A stretch of DNA of 64,000 nucleotides, from contig PLRS01000065.1 of the NCBI GenBank assembly GCA_003164035.1, forward strand, positions 8,076 through 72,075. The letters are read 5' to 3'. This DNA comes from Bryobacterales bacterium (GTDB lineage Bacteria > Acidobacteriota > Terriglobia > Bryobacterales > Bryobacteraceae). This document shows positions 48,236-55,736 of this stretch, one piece after another; within the stretch, counting starts at the first letter, position 1, and each line of letters opens with the position of its first letter. A program made the translations under genes and the position numbers. The notes under the pieces were generated by a model. The model made no database searches. It was not told the DNA's origin and saw only the letters and a program-made list of their open reading frames with translations.

Positions 48236-49500
48236 TGGCGGCGCTGCTGGGGGCGATCGCCGACGATTTTACCGGCGCCACCGACCTGGCCGGTATGCTG
48301 GTGAAGCACGGCATGCGCACGGTGCAGATGTTCGGCGTGCCGCGCACTCTGCCGCCGGCCTCGGTGGATGCCATCGTGGTGGCGCTAAAGACCCGCACGG
48401 CGCCTCCGGCGGATGCCGTGGAAGCGTCTCTGGAAGCGCTTCGATGGCTGCGCGACGCCGGCTGCCGTCAATTCCTTTTCAAGTATTGCTCCACCTTCGA
48501 TTCCAGCGACCGGGGCAACATCGGACCCGTCGCCGAGGCGCTGATGGACGCGGTGGGCGCTGATTTCACCATCGCCTGCCCGGCCTTTCCCGCCAACGGA
48601 CGCGCGGTTTTCCGCGGCTACCTGTTCGTGGGCGACGTGCTGCTCAGTGAGAGCGGCATGCGGCACCATCCGCTCACGCCCATGACGGATTCGAACCTGG
48701 TGCGCGTGCTGCAGCGCCAATCGAAGCGCCGCGTGGGTTTGGTCCCGTTCGAGAGCGTGCGCGGCGGGGAGGCGGAGATTCGGCGGGCCTTCGAGAGCGC
48801 ACGCGGCGCCGGCGCCGGAATTGCAATTGTCGATGCCGCCAGCGATGACGATCTGATGGCGATCGGCGCCGCCTGCCGCGACCTGCCGCTAGTGACCGGC
48901 GGATCGGGCATCGCTATGGGTCTTCCCGACAATTTCCGCTCCCAGGGCCTGCTGCCCGCGGATCAGCCAGCCGGCCGATTGCCGCGAATCGAGGGATTCG
49001 AAGCGGTGATCTCCGGCAGTTGCTCGCCCGCCACGCTGCGGCAGGCAGCGCGCATGCGGGAGGTGGCGCCGGCGTTTCAGATCGACCCGCTGCGCGTGGC
49101 CTCCGGCGCGGATGTAGTGGCGGAAGCCGCGGATTGGGCTTCGGGCCGGCTGGGCAGCGGCCCGGTGCTGGTTTACGCCACGGCCGAGCCGGCGGCGGTG
49201 AAGAGAGTGCAGGACGATTTGGGCGCCGAACGCGCCGGGGCAATGGTCGAACGCACGCTGGCCGCGATCGCCTGCCGGCTGGTGGATATGGGCGTGCGCC
49301 GGCTGATTGTGGCGGGCGGAGAAACGGCCGGCGCCGTGGCCGGCACGCTGCGTCTGGCGGGCTTGCGCATCGGCGATGAAATCGACCCTGGCGTCCCGTG
49401 GACCGTGAGCCTGGGCGAGAGGCCGCTGGCGCTGGCTCTGAAGAGTGGCAACTTCGGCACGGACGATTTCTTCCTCAAGGCGTGGAGCCGCCTGCCATGA
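48235..49500 (+). CDS. otnK: 3-oxo-tetronate kinase
   Basis: The 421-residue protein has both halves of the four-carbon acid sugar kinase (DUF1537) family. The N-terminal half contains LGAIADDFTGATDLAGMLVK (about residues 5-24), FLFKYCSTFDSSDRGNIGPV (about 81) and CPAFPANGRAVFRGYLFVGD. The C-terminal ATP-binding half has ISGSCSPATLRQAARM, IVAGGETAGAVAGTLRL and LKSGNFGTDDFFLKA. OtnK phosphorylates 3-oxo-tetronate at C4. Start ATG 48235 overlaps the ltnD stop. A 472-bp palindrome-rich gap separates it from otnC, which is unusual for this operon. Confidence 0.9.
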   Translation: MAALLGAIADDFTGATDLAGMLVKHGMRTVQMFGVPRTLPPASVDAIVVALKTRTAPPADAVEASLEALRWLRDAGCRQFLFKYCSTFDSSDRGNIGPVAEALMDAVGADFTIACPAFPANGRAVFRGYLFVGDVLLSESGMRHHPLTPMTDSNLVRVLQRQSKRRVGLVPFESVRGGEAEIRRAFESARGAGAGIAIVDAASDDDLMAIGAACRDLPLVTGGSGIAMGLPDNFRSQGLLPADQPAGRLPRIEGFEAVISGSCSPATLRQAARMREVAPAFQIDPLRVASGADVVAEAADWASGRLGSGPVLVYATAEPAAVKRVQDDLGAERAGAMVERTLAAIACRLVDMGVRRLIVAGGETAGAVAGTLRLAGLRIGDEIDPGVPWTVSLGERPLALALKSGNFGTDDFFLKAWSRLP

Positions 49501-49521
49501 CACTGCATCAGCGTACGCGGT

Positions 49522-49627
49522 GGGACGGACCCCCTGGTCCGTGGCCGGCCTGCCGGGAGTGGCAAGCGCTCAATTCTTCGGGAGAGCAGCGGGTCCCGGG
49601 GGACCCGCGCGGACCAGGGGGTCCGCC
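49522..49627. repeat. Inverted repeat with GGACCCCCTGGTCC arms
   Basis: GGGACGGACCCCCTGGTCCG (49522-49541) faces CGGACCAGGGGGTCCGCCC (49609-49627); the arms differ by one inserted base. Each arm is itself a hairpin (GGACC/GGTCC), and a third hairpin GGGTCCCGGGGGACCC (49591-49606) lies in between. The structure resembles a REP pair of a different sequence family from those related to the transposase. Confidence 0.65.
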
Positions 49628-49644
49628 CATATGTGCTAACTTAA

Positions 49645-49882
49645 CGTGGCGCACGCACTCCTGCGTGCCGCGTCGAGATTCTTCTCGACGCATGCGCCCG
49701 GACTGGGGCTGCCGCGCGGCGTGGGTGGGAAACAGCGGCGCGCCTGCCGGACAGATGTGTACCGTTCGACTGCGACGTGTGTTTGATGCTCAGAATCGCG
49801 CCACGAAAGGGAGTCTCCCAGTCGAACCGAAGCGGGCGTCGAGACGAGTCTCGACGCGGCACGCAAAAGTGCGTGCGCCACG
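49645..49882. repeat. Inverted pair of GCGTCGAGA double-hairpin repeats, copies 2 and 3
   Basis: Copy 2 (49645-49691, inverted) reads GCACGCA-CTCC-TGCGTGC then GCGTCGAGA-TTCT-TCTCGACGC. Copy 3 (49836-49882) reads GCGTCGAGA-CGAG-TCTCGACGC then GCACGCA-AAAG-TGCGTGC. Stems are identical between copies and with copy 1 at 23788, while loops differ. This indicates selection or gene conversion on the stem bases. The copies are flanked outside by GCTAACTT (49634-49641) and AAGTTAGC (49892-49899). Confidence 0.75.
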
Positions 49883-49972
49883 TTGGGGCCAAGTTAGCGC
49901 TTATGAGGGAGTCCGCCCCACCATTTATGCAGGATGCTGCCTTTTGCGAAAACTGAGCGGCATGGGGCTGCC

Positions 49973-50611
49973 ATGACGGAAAACCAAATGCGGGAGGAGA
50001 TGGCCGAACTCGGCCGCTCGATTTTCGATCGCGGTCTGACCGCCGGCTCCAGCGGCAATATCAGCGCCCGCCTGGAAGACGGTTGGCTGCTCACTCCCAC
50101 CAACGCCTGCCTGGGCAGGCTCGACCCGTCGCGGATTTCGAAGCTCGCCTGGGATGGGCACGTGGTTTCGGGCGACGCGCCATCGAAGGAGGCTCCACTT
50201 CACCTGGCCATGTACCAGGAGCGGGCCGTGGCGGGCGCGGTGGTTCATCTGCATTCCACTTATTCCGCAGCGGTATCCTGCCTGGCGAACCTGCCGGCCG
50301 AAAGCTGCCTGCCGCCGCTGACCGCGTATTTCGTGATGAGAATCGGGAAACTCCCGCTGGTCCCCTACCATCGCCCCGGCGACCCGCGCCTTGGCGACGC
50401 CATCCGCCTTCTGGCCGCGCGGCACGGCGCCGTGCTGCTGGCCAACCACGGCCCGGTGGTCTCGGCCGCATCGCTCGAAGCCGCCGTGTACGCCATTGAG
50501 GAACTGGAAGAGACCGCCAAACTGTTTTTACTGTTGCAAGGGCGGGAAGCGTGCCCGCTAAATGAGGAACAGATCCGAGAACTCGTCGAAGTGTTCCAGT
50601 TGGAGATTTGA
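49973..50611 (+). CDS. otnC: 3-oxo-tetronate 4-phosphate decarboxylase (class II aldolase family)
   Basis: From ATG 49973 (MTENQMREEMAELGRSIFDR) the 212-residue enzyme has the class II aldolase/adducin pattern. GLTAGSSGNISARLEDGWLL binds the phosphate (about residues 21-40), E-in-SKEAPLHLAMYQERAV is the general base (about 72), VVHLHSTYSAAVSCLA carries the two zinc histidines (about 93-95), and LLANHGPVVSAASLEAAVYA has the third. OtnC decarboxylates 3-oxo-tetronate 4-phosphate to dihydroxyacetone phosphate, completing the pathway with ltnD and otnK. It is probably under the same control as otnK, but the palindrome island lies between them. A short extension to 49934 is less likely. Confidence 0.85.
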   Translation: MTENQMREEMAELGRSIFDRGLTAGSSGNISARLEDGWLLTPTNACLGRLDPSRISKLAWDGHVVSGDAPSKEAPLHLAMYQERAVAGAVVHLHSTYSAAVSCLANLPAESCLPPLTAYFVMRIGKLPLVPYHRPGDPRLGDAIRLLAARHGAVLLANHGPVVSAASLEAAVYAIEELEETAKLFLLLQGREACPLNEEQIRELVEVFQLEI

Positions 50612-50619
50612 GTAGGAAG

Positions 50620-50878
50620 ATGGACTTGCGGACGCGCGGGCTGTCTTCCTCGGCCGGATCTCCCGCTGAGCGCCACCCGAAATCCCATTTACCGGCCGGA
50701 TCGAGTTGTTCCGTGATGAAGTCCCTGATGCGTCGGGTGGTCTGGGAAAGAGCCGTTGGACGAGCTGCCTCATCCGACAGGGTGATCCAGAAAAAAATCG
50801 CCGGGTCCCCGCTCCAGTCGTTCTCAACCGTGTAGCGCCAGACTTTTGACGGCGGTGCGCCCCACCAATCGGGTGCTT
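50620..50878 (-). pseudogene. Truncated gene fragment abutting a MITE-like element
   Basis: On the minus strand an open frame without start codon reads WRYTVENDWSGDPAIFFWIT, LSDEAARPTALSQTTRRIRD, FITEQLDPAGKWDFGWRSAG and DPAEEDSPRVRKSIF. The composition is clearly protein-like, unlike the other frames here, and recalls small proteins with a DWSG-PAIFF segment in toxin-antitoxin-like loci; I cannot name the family. At its 5' side the frame runs into the terminal repeat of the element at 50871-51049 and hits a TAA there. I infer that the insertion or an associated deletion removed the N-terminus. Confidence 0.5.
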
Positions 50879-51049
50879 AACCGATTTGGAGATTTCGCAG
50901 TTGAGGCCCGGCAAGTGCGATTTATGATTTTTTAACAGCTTCTTACGGTCGCGGCTCGGTTACGGGCGCCGCGTGTTTGCAGTCACTTACCGCAACCGTC
51001 AGGGAGCGGTTGCCGGAAACTAACGCCCCCAAAATCGGTTAAGCGCCCC
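50871..51049. mobile_element. REP-containing MITE-like element, copy 1
   Basis: The element starts GGGTGCTTAACCGATTT and ends AAAATCGGTTAAGCGCCC, giving inverted ends of about 14 bp. Inside it are two decayed REPs: TTACGGTCGCGGCTCGGTTA (50943-50962) and CCGTCAGGGAGCGGTTGCC (50996-51014). They are separated by GCCGCGTGTTT-type spacer, as in the element at 54638-54801. Both REPs have lost one half arm in a matching way. The element ends nine bases before the stop codon of the membrane protein gene at 51058. Confidence 0.75.
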
Positions 51050-51057
51050 CGCCAATC

Positions 51058-52665
51058 TCAAGGGCGAAGTTCCTGGCCGGTCCGGTACACGGCGAACCGC
51101 GCATTTTCGAAAACCGGCGGTTCGGGCAACCGGTCGGGTGAAGCCAGGACCACGTATTGAATCCCCAAGGCATCGCACTGGGCGAGATCGGCCGGCCGGC
51201 CCATGGTCTGCTGCCACCGAAGCCACCACCGGGCGGCGAAGTGGGGCAGGAAATTTACTTGGCCGCCGCCTTTCCAGTCGACGTAGACGGCGCGCAGGGC
51301 TTCGGCACGGAAGATGCCGGGATAGGGGACTCTCCCCGCGTCCGGAAATGCGAACACCGTATCGGGCGGCGTGGCGGACCGCGCCCAGGATGCCAATTGC
51401 TCCAGTTCGGGAGTGTGCAGGCGCGGGTAATTCACCACCTGTCCCCAGCCGGGAATCACGAAAAAACCCGCGCTTGCCGCAACGGCAGGCGCCCATCTCC
51501 AGGCGCGCCGCGCAGACAGCCGGAGCAGCCCCGCCGTAAGCCCCGCCAGCCCAGCCACAACCAATACATGCTGCCAGGGCCACGGCCGGGTGAGCACAGT
51601 CTGCGCCGGAAGCGCGAAAGCCGCGGCCAGCCAGGCGACCGATTCCAGCAGCGAACCGCGCAACGCCGCGCGGATGCCGGCAATCGCCGCGAAGAGTTGC
51701 GCCGCCAGAGCCGTCCACAACAAGTTGCGCATGGGTTGCAGCTCGGGGAAGAACGCCCAACCCGCCCGTTCCAGCAGCAGCCAGGAAACCGGCATGCTCA
51801 GAATTCCCACCGCGGCCAAAGTGACCAGCAGGCCGCCGGCCGAGCGGCGCGACTCGCGCGATAGCCGCAGCCAGGCACCGCCAGCAATTCCGAACAAGAG
51901 TAGCCAGTGCAGGATCAGGCTCGTGCCCCAGGTCGAAATCCAGTTGTAAGCGGCGCGCATGCGCAGTAACCGCTCGTCGGCGGGCGTCAACTTGCGGAAG
52001 AAGCCCGCGGCAGCGCCTTGCGATTGAAAACTGGCCGAAATGGCTACCAGCGCGACCCCGGCCAGCACCGGCAGACAACTGCGAAAATCGCGCCGCCGCC
52101 AGGCCAGCAACCCGAGCAGGGCGCAAAACGGCAAGGCCGAAGGGGGGTGGTAAATCAGGCCGATGGCGCCTGCGATGGCGGCGGCGCGCGGCCGTCCGGC
52201 AGCGGCCAGCCCGAGCCCGCACATGACCAAGGCACAGGCCAAGGCGCGCGGCGACGGCTCGTATTCGAAGGTCAGCACCTCCGGTCCGGTAACGGTGGCG
52301 CCGAGCGAGACGATGGCCGCCGCCAGCAGTGACAACCCCGCGTGCCCGTCGAGCAGGCTCAGGGCCAGCAGGTAAAGCCCCCAAATGCCCAGTGCCCGGG
52401 CCACAAGTTGCTGGCCGGCGAGCACTTCGTGGAAGCCCAGACCGGTGACCCTGCGGGCCGCCAGCGCGATTTCGTCGTACAGGGTGAAGGCCACGTGCGA
52501 TTCGGCCACCAGAATGTCGCCCGCCAGCACGCGTGGGTCGCGCTCGTGCTCCATGATGGCGACATAGATCTGGGTGTCCTGCTGCAGCCAGGTGTGGCCC
52601 GGAAACTGAAAGAAACTCAGCAACGAAAGCGCGCCGATGGCGGCGGCAATCCCGGCTCGCCTCAT
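51058..52665 (-). CDS. Multi-spanning membrane protein, unknown
   Basis: The 535-residue protein (ATG 52665, overlapping the stop of the TPR gene by four bases) has about ten hydrophobic segments, beginning MRRAGIAAAIGALSLLSFFQ. The first loop contains HTWLQQDTQIYVAIMEHERD (about residues 25-44), an acidic loop of the kind seen in GT-C-like or polysaccharide proteins. A soluble end (TPPDTVFAFPDAGRVPYPGI) follows the last span. Length and layout recall the putative GT-C protein at 16418. I do not recognise a family. Arrangement after a TPR protein suggests a shared operon. Confidence 0.55.
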   Translation of the reverse strand: MRRAGIAAAIGALSLLSFFQFPGHTWLQQDTQIYVAIMEHERDPRVLAGDILVAESHVAFTLYDEIALAARRVTGLGFHEVLAGQQLVARALGIWGLYLLALSLLDGHAGLSLLAAAIVSLGATVTGPEVLTFEYEPSPRALACALVMCGLGLAAAGRPRAAAIAGAIGLIYHPPSALPFCALLGLLAWRRRDFRSCLPVLAGVALVAISASFQSQGAAAGFFRKLTPADERLLRMRAAYNWISTWGTSLILHWLLLFGIAGGAWLRLSRESRRSAGGLLVTLAAVGILSMPVSWLLLERAGWAFFPELQPMRNLLWTALAAQLFAAIAGIRAALRGSLLESVAWLAAAFALPAQTVLTRPWPWQHVLVVAGLAGLTAGLLRLSARRAWRWAPAVAASAGFFVIPGWGQVVNYPRLHTPELEQLASWARSATPPDTVFAFPDAGRVPYPGIFRAEALRAVYVDWKGGGQVNFLPHFAARWWLRWQQTMGRPADLAQCDALGIQYVVLASPDRLPEPPVFENARFAVYRTGQELRP

Positions 52666-53333
52666 TTGGCCGGCGTCTTCGACAGTTGCTGTTTCACCCA
52701 AACGCTGTTGGGGTTGAGCGCCAGGGATTTTTCAAACGCCTGGCGGGCTTCGGCGTCCTTGTTTTCCTTGCGCAGGCTGAGGCCCAGCCACAAATAGGCC
52801 TCGGCGTTGCGGGAATCGAGATCGATGGCTTTGCGAAAATCCGCCACGGCCGATTCCAGCCCGCCGCCTAATTGGGGCGGCAGGTAGTAGTTGCCCACCC
52901 CCCGCGCCACGTACACCATGGAGGAGTTGGGCGCGCGCGCGACCGCCTTCGCAATCGCGTCCTTGGCGCGGGGGCCATAGGTCAGGCCGCTCATCAGGTC
53001 GGTGATGGCCTGCCCGCAGAGCGTGCCCAGCACACGGTAGTTTTCGGCGTCGTCGGGTTTCAGCTCCACGGCTCGTTCGGCGGCCTTGATCCCCACTTCG
53101 GCGGCCTGCCGGGCGGCCTTTTTGTCGCGCAACTCCTGATCCACTTCGGCAAGGTACGATGCGGCCAGGGCGCAGCGGTATTGAGCCGCGGCATCATTGG
53201 GGGCCTTGGCCGCGGACGCTTCGGTTTCGCGGACGGACCTTTCGAGGGCGGGCCGGTCCTGGCGGTCGCGAGCCGCTTCAAGCGGGGTTGCGGCCTGGAC
53301 GAAGAATCCGGCGATGACGAGTTCGAGCACCAT
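52662..53333 (-). CDS. Exported TPR protein
   Basis: The 223-residue protein begins with a short hydrophobic leader (MVLELVIAGFFVQAATPLEA) and holds about four TPR units. They are AAQYRCALAASYLAEVDQEL, GIKAAERAVELKPDDAENYR, KDAIAKAVARAPNSSMVYVA and SAVADFRKAIDLDSRNAEAY, then ARQAFEKSLALNPNSVWVKQ. TPRs bind partner proteins; the overlap with the membrane protein gene suggests that protein as partner. It starts 18 bp after the MFS gene's stop, so the three minus-strand genes may be co-transcribed. It has no enzymatic motif. Confidence 0.7.
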   Translation of the reverse strand: MVLELVIAGFFVQAATPLEAARDRQDRPALERSVRETEASAAKAPNDAAAQYRCALAASYLAEVDQELRDKKAARQAAEVGIKAAERAVELKPDDAENYRVLGTLCGQAITDLMSGLTYGPRAKDAIAKAVARAPNSSMVYVARGVGNYYLPPQLGGGLESAVADFRKAIDLDSRNAEAYLWLGLSLRKENKDAEARQAFEKSLALNPNSVWVKQQLSKTPAK

Positions 53334-53351
53334 GTTCCTAACTCTACCCGA

Positions 53352-54587
53352 TCAGAGGGCCGCCACTTTGCGCTGGGCCATCAGGAAATAGATGCCCAGC
53401 ACCACCAGCATCGCCCCATCCACGGCCAGCACTACCGGCGCCGTATATCTTGGGACGAGCACTCCGGTCACCAGGTTCCCCATCGGCATTCCGCCCCGAA
53501 AGGCGAAATTGTACGCGCTCACCACCCGTCCGCGCATTTCGTTGGTGGTGATTAACTGCACCAGCGAGGTCACCATGGTGAAAACCCCAACGGTGGAAGC
53601 CCCGCAAATGAACAGCACGATGAAGCTGAGCGGCAGCAGTTTCGACAGCGCAAAGCCCCCGATGGCCGCGCCCAGGATGACCAGCATAATCAAAGCGGCC
53701 CTGCCTTTCTGGCGAATCTGCCCCAGCCACGCCACCATCAGAGCCCCCGCCACCGAACCGACCCCCACCACCGACACAAAAGCGGTGAACGTTTCGGGCC
53801 CGCCGTGAAACACGTCCCTGGCGAAGACCGGCAGAAAGGTTCGCATCGGGACGGCCAGGAATGTCATGCAAAAAGCCAGCACCATGAGCGCCACCATCCC
53901 GTCCCGGTCGCGGATGAAGCGGAACCCTTGTTTCATGCTCGACAGGATCGATTCACCGGTCTTCTCGGGGAGAAATCGAACCGTCAAGATCGACAGCGAA
54001 ATAATCGGCGCGAAGAAAGACAGGCCGTTGAGGCCGAAGCACCAGGCGTCGCCCAGCTTGACCATGGCGAGGCCGCCCAAGGTGGGGCCAATGATGGTGG
54101 CGAGATTGAATTGGATGGAGTTGAGCGCGATGGCGTTGGGCATGTCCTCTTTGCGAACCAGGGTGGGAATCAGCGCCGAGTAGGCCGGCCCGCCAAATGC
54201 CTGGGCGAAACCCGAAACGAACGACAGCATCAGGATTTGCCAGACCTGGACCAGATGCAGCAGCACCAGTGCCGTCAGGATAAACGCGCTCGCCATCTGC
54301 ACCCACTGCGACGCCATCAGCATCTTGCGGCGCTCGAAGCGGTCCGCCAACACGCCCCCGAACAGCGAAAACAGGAAGATGGGGATGCCCCCCAGAAAGG
54401 TATCGAGGCCCAGCAGAAAGGCCGAATGGGAGAGTTCGTAGACCAGCCATGCCTGCGCCACGATCTGCATCCAGGTGCCGATTGTGGAAGTACACGCGCC
54501 GATCCACATCACCCGAAAATCGCGGTATTCAAAGGCCTTGAAGACGCGCCGAAACTGGGCGGTGGAGTTCTGTGGGGAGGCTGCCAA
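53352..54587 (-). CDS. MFS exporter (EntS-like family)
   Basis: The transporter has 12 spans with the EntS/MFS_3 look: FEYRDFRVMWIGACTSTIGT at the start, motif A-like FGGVLADRFERRKMLMASQW (about residues 63-82), and NAIALNSIQFNLATIIGPTL in the middle (about 140). Members export siderophores, macrolides or lipids. I suggest a TTG start at 54587 (LAASPQNSTAQFRRVFKAFE) because the only ATG (54665) lies in the MITE-like element at 54638. A TACAAT -10-like box at 54599-54594 points to a leaderless start at or near the TTG. With the ATG start the protein would be 437 residues. Confidence 0.75.
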   Translation of the reverse strand: MAASPQNSTAQFRRVFKAFEYRDFRVMWIGACTSTIGTWMQIVAQAWLVYELSHSAFLLGLDTFLGGIPIFLFSLFGGVLADRFERRKMLMASQWVQMASAFILTALVLLHLVQVWQILMLSFVSGFAQAFGGPAYSALIPTLVRKEDMPNAIALNSIQFNLATIIGPTLGGLAMVKLGDAWCFGLNGLSFFAPIISLSILTVRFLPEKTGESILSSMKQGFRFIRDRDGMVALMVLAFCMTFLAVPMRTFLPVFARDVFHGGPETFTAFVSVVGVGSVAGALMVAWLGQIRQKGRAALIMLVILGAAIGGFALSKLLPLSFIVLFICGASTVGVFTMVTSLVQLITTNEMRGRVVSAYNFAFRGGMPMGNLVTGVLVPRYTAPVVLAVDGAMLVVLGIYFLMAQRKVAAL

Positions 54588-54637
54588 ATTGGGATTGTAG
54601 CAGCCGGAGGGAGCCGGTGTAGCGTCCGGCTGGCCGG

Positions 54638-54801
54638 GGGTGCTTAACCGATTTACGGATTTCACGGTTTAGGCGCGGCAACCGCTCCCTTGCGGTCGCG
54701 GCTCGGTTACTAGTGCCGCGTGTTTTCGGTCACTTACCGAGCCGCGACCGCGAGGGAGCGGTTGCCGGAACGGATTTCCCCCCAGATCGGTTAAGTACCG
54801 C
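54638..54801. mobile_element. REP-containing MITE-like element, copy 2 (best preserved)
   Basis: It starts GGGTGCTTAACCGATTT and ends GATCGGTTAAGTACCGC. Between the ends are two complete REPs in inverted orientation (54677-54710 and 54734-54766), separated by TAGTGCCGCGTGTTTTCGGT-type spacer that matches copy 1. The order terminal repeat, REP, spacer, inverted REP, terminal repeat is the same in both copies. No gene is inside. It occupies the gap between the divergent MFS gene and the leader region at 54856. Confidence 0.8.
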
Positions 54802-54855
54802 TGGCCGGCAACTGACCGCTTCTTTACCTTTTAGCCGAATTATTTCATTCGAATC

Positions 54856-54884
54856 TTGACGAATCCACGGATTCACCATATAAT
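54856..54884 (+). promoter_or_regulatory. Near-consensus sigma-70-type promoter
   Basis: TTGACG (54856-54861) and a perfect TATAAT (54879-54884) are separated by 17 bp, the strongest promoter match noticed in the window. Transcription would begin near 54891 and run through the leader ORF at 54985 to the TonB-receptor fragment at 55288, leaving a leader of nearly 400 bases. Confidence 0.75.
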
Positions 54885-54984
54885 CCATGTACATAGTAGA
54901 CAAATCTCCGTGAGGCGCCGGTTGTTGGTTGTTTGCCCGGCGCGGCTCACCATTTTCGGTTGAGTAGAAGTTGGAGGATTGAGC

Positions 54985-55125
54985 GTGATTCGGAAGTTCG
55001 ATTCGTATTCCGATCCGGCGATGACATCGTCAGCATTTTTTTGCTCGTTGGCTGTCCGCCGGCTTCCCGCGCTTGAAGACGCGCGTAGTTTCGGATTGCC
55101 CCGCCGCTGTTGTTGTTGCCTCTAG
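54985..55125 (+). CDS. Leader ORF ending in four consecutive cysteine codons
   Basis: A GTG start at 54985 has an excellent ribosome site (GGAGG at 54973-54977, seven bases away) and gives 46 residues. It opens VIRKFDSYSDPAMTSSAFFC and ends FGLPRRCCCCL, the four Cys codons (TGT TGT TGT TGC) standing one codon before the stop. A hairpin follows 14 bases after the stop. This layout of strong promoter, short well-started ORF, run of one amino acid near the stop, and hairpin is that of a leader peptide whose translation speed controls downstream expression. Cysteine is the obvious signal. The downstream gene is truncated, so the present target may be lost. Confidence 0.6.
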   Translation: MIRKFDSYSDPAMTSSAFFCSLAVRRLPALEDARSFGLPRRCCCCL

Positions 55126-55139
55126 TGTCGTTTCTTAGG

Positions 55140-55165
55140 GCTAGGCACCCCCTAGCACTTTTCCA
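55140..55165 (+). promoter_or_regulatory. Hairpin after the poly-Cys leader ORF, possible attenuator
   Basis: GCTAGG (55140-55145) pairs with CCTAGC (55151-55156) around CACCC, followed by ACTTTTCC. With GG just before, the stem may extend by a base. It is short and its T run has only four T, so it would be a weak terminator. A pairing partner for the alternative, antiterminated state was not identified by eye. Confidence 0.4.
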
Positions 55166-55287
55166 CTAAGTGAATCGTGCAGTTAGCGGGTTCTCGATCA
55201 ACCGGTCGGGACGCGTGTCTGTGCTTTTCGAGTGAGCGAGTCATTGCTCTCGCGAGCCGGATTTGTGGTTACTGAAAGGAGACATAT

Positions 55288-55539
55288 ATGAGGTTATTTG
55301 TTTCAGCCCTTCTCGTTCTGGGTTTGGCATTGGCGCAATCTTTCCAAGGTTCCTTGCGCGGGCGAGTTCTGGATCCCAAAGGCGCTACGACGCCGGCGGC
55401 GACGATCACGTTAATTGACGAAGGTACAGCGGTCCGGCGGCGAACAATCACCAACGAGCAAGGCGAGTACACCTTCGCGGCACTGACGCCTTCCACTTAT
55501 GCCGTAACGGTCGAAGCGGCGGGATTCAGGCGGATCTAG
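55288..55539 (+). pseudogene. Truncated TonB-dependent receptor (carboxypeptidase-regulatory-like N-terminus)
   Basis: The 83 codons have a signal peptide (MRLFVSALLVLGLALAQSFQ) and the start of the carboxypeptidase-regulatory-like domain that opens acidobacterial OAR-type TonB receptors. It reads GSLRGRVLDPKGATTPAATI, VRRRTITNEQGEYTFAALTP and TYAVTVEAAGF. Intact members have about 1,000 residues; this stops at TAG 55539. The ribosome site AGGAG (six bases before ATG) is strong. Sequence after the stop does not continue the domain in any frame and instead shows the tail of another protein, so this is a deletion remnant. Confidence 0.75.
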
Positions 55540-55540
55540 A

Positions 55541-55681
55541 GGGCGCGGCATCGCGCAGAAGTTGTTTCCCGATCAGGAGACGTTCCGCAAAGAGGAGCAA
55601 CAACGTTGGCAACTGACCGCGGAGCACTGGGATCGTCCCCTAACTGAGTTGGATCCACACGGCGAGAAGGCGTCGAATTAA
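55541..55681 (+). pseudogene. C-terminal remnant of another protein fused after the receptor fragment
   Basis: In the next frame the text reads GRGIAQKLFPDQETFRKEEQ and QRWQLTAEHWDRPLTELDPH, GEKASN, and stops at TAA 55681. Its W/D/R-rich composition is that of a real protein end. There is no start codon. I do not recognise the parent protein. Adjacent position suggests one deletion joining an outer-membrane receptor's start to the end of a downstream gene. Confidence 0.45.
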
Positions 55682-55736
55682 CTGAATAGCCGTCAATAGC
55701 AGCAGACCTCAACACGAACAACCGAGGAGTAAACAT

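Larger units (their letters stand above)
49501..49972. other. Palindrome island between otnK and otnC
   Basis: These 472 bp hold no gene. They contain an inverted pair around GGACCCCCTGGTCC (49522-49541 and 49610-49627), an inverted pair of the GCGTCGAGA double-hairpin family (49645-49691 and 49836-49882), and direct intervening sequence. Both ends of the second pair carry GCTAACTT-like text. No promoter boxes are convincing, so it is unclear how otnC is transcribed. Confidence 0.6.

Noticed and set aside
49636-49892. Two overlapping minus-strand frames in the palindrome island
   Set aside because: They translate through the inverted hairpin repeats and are arginine/histidine-rich. They are a by-product of the repeats.
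54588-54665. N-terminal extension of the EntS-like exporter from ATG 54665
   Set aside because: The extra 26 codons lie partly in a MITE-like element and show no similarity to the family. The TTG at 54587 fits the homology start better.
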